Positions 60,516-64,000 of a stretch of 64,000 nt of DNA are shown piece by piece; within the stretch, counting starts at the first letter, position 1; each line of letters begins with the position of its first letter. The notes below the pieces were generated by a model. It was given only the letters and a program-made list of their open reading frames with translations. It searched no databases and was not told the DNA's origin. Both the position numbers and the translations under genes were made by a program. The DNA lies in the NCBI RefSeq assembly GCF_902498065.1, contig NZ_CABVIR010000008.1, positions 124,001 to 188,000 on the forward strand, given 5' to 3'. The DNA comes from Pseudomonas fluorescens (lineage in GTDB: Bacteria > Pseudomonadota > Gammaproteobacteria > Pseudomonadales > Pseudomonadaceae).

Positions 60516-61313
60516 ATGAATATCTACAGCTCTCGCCCCGTTGTCCTCTGTCTCTCCGGCCACGACCCAAGTGGTGGCGCCGGCTTGCAGGCAGATATCG
60601 AAGCCCTGCTTGCCCAGGGTTGTCATGCGGCCCCGGCCGTCACCGCCCTGACCGTGCAAGACACGGTCAATGTCACGGACTTCCGCGTCCTCGACCGTGA
60701 GTGGGTGCTGGCTCAGGCCATCGCTGTGCTCAACGATTCCGAAGTCGCCGCCGTCAAACTGGGCATGCTCGGTTCCCTGGAAATGGTCGACACCGTCGTC
60801 GAACTGCTGCAGGCGCACCCGCATTTGCCGATGGTCTGCGACCCGGTGCTGCGCGCCGGCGGTGGCGGACGACTGGGCAAGGATGAAGTCGGCTACGCGA
60901 TGCGCGAACGCCTGCTGCCCTTGGCCATCATCGCCACCCCTAACCTTCCCGAAGCCCGCATCCTCGCCGAACTGCCCGAAGGCACCGCCGACGAGTGCGC
61001 TGAAAAACTCCTGCCGTTCGTCAAACACCTGCTGATCACCGGCGGCCACGGCGATGAACACGAAATACACAATCGCCTGTACAGCCGCGACGGCCTGCGC
61101 GAAACCTATACCTGTCAACGCTTGCCCGGCAGTTACCACGGTTCCGGTTGCACGCTGGCCAGTGCCCTCGCCGGTCGTCTGGCCCAAGGTGAAAACCTCG
61201 TCAGCGCCGTGCAGACCGCGCTTAACTACACGTGGCGCACCCTGCGCGATGCCGAGCAGTTGGGCAAAGGTCAGTTCGTGCCGCGCCGCCTGCCGCTGGA
61301 TTTCTGTTCGTAA
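60516..61313 (+). CDS. thiD: Hydroxymethylpyrimidine/phosphomethylpyrimidine kinase
   Basis: ThiD (265 residues) phosphorylates HMP twice to make HMP-PP for thiamine synthesis. Motifs: CLSGHDPSGGAGLQADIEA at the N-terminus, DPVLRAGGGGRLG, and the anion hole PGSYHGSGCTLASALAGRLA with the catalytic Cys region. ATG 60516 (MNIYSSRPVVLCLSGHD) is chosen over the track start 60495 on the family's N-terminus. It leads the thiD-thiE-hemL run. Confidence 0.94.
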   Translation: MNIYSSRPVVLCLSGHDPSGGAGLQADIEALLAQGCHAAPAVTALTVQDTVNVTDFRVLDREWVLAQAIAVLNDSEVAAVKLGMLGSLEMVDTVVELLQAHPHLPMVCDPVLRAGGGGRLGKDEVGYAMRERLLPLAIIATPNLPEARILAELPEGTADECAEKLLPFVKHLLITGGHGDEHEIHNRLYSRDGLRETYTCQRLPGSYHGSGCTLASALAGRLAQGENLVSAVQTALNYTWRTLRDAEQLGKGQFVPRRLPLDFCS

Positions 61314-61331
61314 CGCCATGAGGCTTGCCCG

Positions 61332-61955
61332 ATGAAACTACGTGGCCTGTACGCCATTACCGACAGCCAGTTACTGGCCGGTAAATTTCTTTCGTACGTG
61401 GAGGCGGCGCTGGAAGGCGGCGTCACTCTGCTGCAATACCGCGACAAGACCAGCGACGAGGCCCGCCGCTTGCGCGAGGCTGAAGCTTTGCGCGATCTGT
61501 GCGAACGCTACAAGACCCATCTGATCATCAATGACGATGCGGAACTGGCCGCACGCCTGAACGTCGGCGTGCACCTGGGCCAGACCGATGGCCCGCTGAT
61601 GCCGGTGCGGGCACTGCTCGGTCGCCAGGCGATCATCGGTTCGACTTGCCACGCGCAACTTGAACTCGCCGAGCAAGCGGCCAAGGAAGGCGCCAGCTAC
61701 GTCGCCTTCGGCCGCTTCTTCAACTCCAACACCAAACCCGGCGCACCGGCCTGCAGCCTCGAACTGCTCGACCAGGCCCGCAGCAAATTGCACCTGCCGA
61801 TCTGCGCGATCGGCGGCATCACTCTGGAAAACGCCGCCCCGCTGGTGGCCCACGGGGTCGATCTGCTGGCGGTGGTCCACGGTTTGTTCGGCGCCGAGAG
61901 CACGGCTGAAGTCACCCGTCGCGCCCGCGCCTTTAATGCCCTGCTTTCTATCTAA
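61332..61955 (+). CDS. thiE: Thiamine-phosphate synthase
   Basis: ThiE (207 residues) joins HMP-PP and HET-P to thiamine phosphate. It has LYAITDS, TLLQYRDK, LIINDDAELAARLNVGVHLGQTDG, YVAFGRFFNSNTKPGA and PICAIGGITLENA, the phosphate-binding strands of the barrel. It lies 18 bases after thiD, in the same operon. Confidence 0.95.
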   Translation: MKLRGLYAITDSQLLAGKFLSYVEAALEGGVTLLQYRDKTSDEARRLREAEALRDLCERYKTHLIINDDAELAARLNVGVHLGQTDGPLMPVRALLGRQAIIGSTCHAQLELAEQAAKEGASYVAFGRFFNSNTKPGAPACSLELLDQARSKLHLPICAIGGITLENAAPLVAHGVDLLAVVHGLFGAESTAEVTRRARAFNALLSI

Positions 61956-61987
61956 GTAGCTTAAAAGTCTGATTTGAGAGTCCTATC

Positions 61988-63271
61988 ATGTCTCGTTCCG
62001 AAACGCTGTTTGCCAATGCCCAGAAACACATTCCCGGTGGCGTGAACTCGCCTGTTCGCGCATTCAAGAGCGTGGGCGGTACGCCGTTGTTCTTCAAACA
62101 CGCGGAAGGCGCCTACGTCACCGACGAAGACAACAAGCGCTATGTGGATTACGTCGGGTCCTGGGGCCCGATGATCCTCGGCCACAGCCACCCGGACGTG
62201 CTGGACGCGGTGCGTAAACAGCTGGAACACGGCCTGTCCTACGGCGCCCCGACCGAGATGGAAACCGAGATGGCCGACCTGGTCTGCTCGATCGTGCCGT
62301 CGATGGAAATGGTGCGCATGGTCAGCTCCGGCACCGAAGCGACCATGAGCGCGATTCGCCTGGCCCGTGGTTTCACCGGCCGCGACAGCATCATCAAGTT
62401 TGAAGGCTGCTACCACGGTCACTCCGACAGCCTGCTGGTCAAAGCCGGTTCCGGCGCCTTGACCCAAGGCGTGCCGAGCTCGGCTGGTGTACCGGCGGCC
62501 TTCGCCAAACACACCCTGACCCTGCCGTTCAACGACATCGACGCGGTAGAAACCATGCTCGCCGAAGTTGGCCAGGAGGTCGCGTGCATCATCGTCGAGC
62601 CAGTGGCCGGCAACATGAACTGCGTGCCGCCGGCGCCGGGCTTCCTCGAAGGCCTGCGAACCCTGTGCGACAAGCACGGTGTGGTGCTGATTTTCGACGA
62701 AGTGATGACCGGTTTCCGCGTCGCACTCGGTGGTGCTCAAGCGCATTACGGCGTCACCCCAGACCTGAGCACGTTCGGCAAGATCATCGGTGGCGGCATG
62801 CCGGTTGGCTGCTTCGGCGGCAAACGCGCAATCATGTCGCACATCGCGCCACTGGGCCCGGTATATCAGGCGGGCACTTTGTCGGGTAACCCGCTGGCGA
62901 TGGCGGCCGGCCTGACAACCTTGCGCCTGATCAGCCGCCCAGGCTTCCACGCCGAGCTGAGCGACTACACCAGCCGCCTGCTCGATGGCCTGCAACAGCG
63001 CGCCGACGCCGCCGGCATTCCGTTCGTGACCACCCAGGCCGGTGGCATGTTCGGCTTGTACTTCAGTGGCGCCGACGACATCGTCACCTTCGATGACGTG
63101 ATGGCCAGCGACGCGAAGCTGTTCGGCCGCTTCTTCCACCTGATGCTTGAAGGCGGCGTTTACCTGGCACCGAGCGCATTCGAAGCCGGTTTCACTTCGA
63201 TCGCCCACGGCGAAGCCGAGTTGAAACTGACGCTGGATGCCGCCGAGCGCGCTTTCGCTGCATTGAAATAA
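61988..63271 (+). CDS. hemL: Glutamate-1-semialdehyde 2,1-aminomutase
   Basis: HemL (427 residues) makes 5-aminolevulinate, the first haem precursor. It has FANAQKHIPGGVNSPVRAF, MVSSGTEATMSAIRLARGFTGR, VLIFDEVMTGFRVA and the PLP Lys in STFGKIIGGGMPVGCFGGK. It follows thiE by 32 bases. The haem need links it to the respiratory oxidase at the other end only in a general way. Confidence 0.97.
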   Translation: MSRSETLFANAQKHIPGGVNSPVRAFKSVGGTPLFFKHAEGAYVTDEDNKRYVDYVGSWGPMILGHSHPDVLDAVRKQLEHGLSYGAPTEMETEMADLVCSIVPSMEMVRMVSSGTEATMSAIRLARGFTGRDSIIKFEGCYHGHSDSLLVKAGSGALTQGVPSSAGVPAAFAKHTLTLPFNDIDAVETMLAEVGQEVACIIVEPVAGNMNCVPPAPGFLEGLRTLCDKHGVVLIFDEVMTGFRVALGGAQAHYGVTPDLSTFGKIIGGGMPVGCFGGKRAIMSHIAPLGPVYQAGTLSGNPLAMAAGLTTLRLISRPGFHAELSDYTSRLLDGLQQRADAAGIPFVTTQAGGMFGLYFSGADDIVTFDDVMASDAKLFGRFFHLMLEGGVYLAPSAFEAGFTSIAHGEAELKLTLDAAERAFAALK

Positions 63272-63280
63272 CCCTGTGCC

Positions 63281-63312
63281 GCTGACGTTGGCGATTGCCA
63301 GCGTCAGCTTTT
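63281..63312 (+). terminator. Terminator after hemL
   Basis: GCTGACGTTGGC pairs with GCCAGCGTCAGC (one mismatch) around GATT, followed by TTTT. It closes the thiD-thiE-hemL unit. Confidence 0.8.
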
Positions 63313-63496
63313 ACCTACATTCCAGCGTCTTTTCTTACTCATCTGCCGATAATCCCCCGTAAACCGGGCGATATATTCCCCGCGCAGCAGAAAAACGAGT
63401 AAAGACTTTGTAAGGTTGGCCCTGCTTATTTCATAATGCGCGCTTATTGGATCCCCTCGTTGGGTCCGCGCGCCCTTCAGAGGTAAGTCGATTCCC

Positions 63497-64000
63497 ATGA
63501 ACCGCACCGGCCGCGCCCTTGCATTGGGCTGCCTGTTGCTCCTTCAGCCCCTGCTCGCGCTCGCACAAGCAGGCGGCAACTCGTTGTTAATCCCAGCGAT
63601 GGGTCGCTGCACCCTCAATACCCAGCCGCAAGACCTGGCACAGGCGCTCGCCGCCTGTCAGAAAGCGTCGGATGAAGGGGATGCACAAGCGCAATACGAG
63701 TTGGGTGAGTTCTACTACGACGGCAAAAACACCCCGCGCGATCTCAAAAAAGCCCTGGATTACTTCGAAAAGGCCTCGTTGCAAGGCCATGCCCAGGCGC
63801 AATTCAAGCTCGGCACCATGTTCTTCCACGGCGAAGGCGTACCGGCCAATAACGTTCAGGCATATATCGTGCTGAAAATGGCGGCGGTCAATGGTGCGGA
63901 AGAAGCGCTGGATACGGCGGATGAAGTCGCCGAGAAGATGCCGCGTGAAGAACTTGAGGTTGCAACGCAGGTGCTTGGGCAAATCTTCCGCAAGTACCTG
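63497..64000 (+). CDS. Sel1-repeat (TPR-like) secreted protein (partial)
   Basis: Starts MNRTGRALALGCLLLLQPLLALAQA, a signal peptide, then CTLNTQPQDLAQALAACQKASDEGDAQAQYELGEFYYDG and KALDYFEKASLQGHAQAQFKLGTMFFHGEGVPANNVQAYIVLKMAAVNG, which are Sel1 repeats. The C-terminus runs off the window. Sel1 proteins assemble protein complexes; this one is likely periplasmic. AGAGGTAAG lies about 10 bases upstream. Confidence 0.85.
   Translation, partial: MNRTGRALALGCLLLLQPLLALAQAGGNSLLIPAMGRCTLNTQPQDLAQALAACQKASDEGDAQAQYELGEFYYDGKNTPRDLKKALDYFEKASLQGHAQAQFKLGTMFFHGEGVPANNVQAYIVLKMAAVNGAEEALDTADEVAEKMPREELEVATQVLGQIFRKYL

Overview
The window is chromosomal DNA of a Pseudomonas, most likely of the P. 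fluorescens group. The reasons are the high G+C, the many intergenic REP pairs of the pseudomonad type, a cyanide-insensitive oxidase (cioAB) with a consensus Anr/FNR box, and a right-hand block (hrpB, lipoprotein, fieF-like, Lrp, DUF2788, rluE-like, amn, aidB-like, ladS, thiD, thiE, hemL, Sel1 protein) that, from memory, follows the order of P. aeruginosa PA3961-PA3978. There is no prophage, CRISPR array, tRNA or rRNA. One IS481-type element is the only complete transposon.

Layout. 1-8.7 kb: cioBA, an MFS exporter, a DJ-1-like protein lacking its cysteine, a small secreted protein, a purine permease, trmA, and a DUF4160/DUF2442 pair. 8.9-17.3 kb: a quinate/shikimate catabolic cluster made of LysR, aroQ, an NAD-type shikimate dehydrogenase, TetR, quiC (dehydratase fused to an HPPD-like half), an MFS transporter and a chemoreceptor. 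17.3-23.1 kb: an IclR-linked cluster of EamA transporter, TIM-barrel isomerase, Gfo/Idh oxidoreductase, a KstD-like flavoprotein and the deleted remnant of an aldo/keto reductase. 23.3-25.2 kb: ypfJ-type peptidase and a secreted hydrolase. 25.2-26.6 kb: an IS481 element inside a REP palindrome. 26.6-38.5 kb: mostly housekeeping genes separated by REP pairs (HAD phosphatase, tesB, GNAT, HDAC-like, BaiN-like flavoprotein, rhlE-like helicase, EamA exporter with an Lrp regulator, DnaQ-like exonuclease, NYN protein, DUF2076, YciC, EEP hydrolase). 38.6-45.7 kb: a NitT/TauT ABC transporter, an omega-aminotransferase, an aldehyde dehydrogenase and LysR. 45.8-46.9 kb: MerR and a quinone reductase. 47-64 kb: the conserved block named above.

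How the genes work together. In the quinate cluster the products carry hydroaromatic acids through 3-dehydroquinate and 3-dehydroshikimate to protocatechuate. A 20-bp motif is shared by the aroQ and quiC/MFS promoters and is the best candidate operator for the TetR protein. Next to it, a different 17-bp palindrome is shared by the promoters of the Gfo/Idh operon and the KstD-like flavoprotein, which suggests one IclR-controlled pathway of unknown substrate. Likewise a 47-bp element lies both upstream of the ABC operon and upstream of the aldehyde dehydrogenase-aminotransferase operon, pointing to one LysR regulon for import and breakdown of an unknown amine. The other notable items are a LadS homologue whose receiver has Glu at the phosphoacceptor position, and a MITE-like nested palindrome abutting hrpB.
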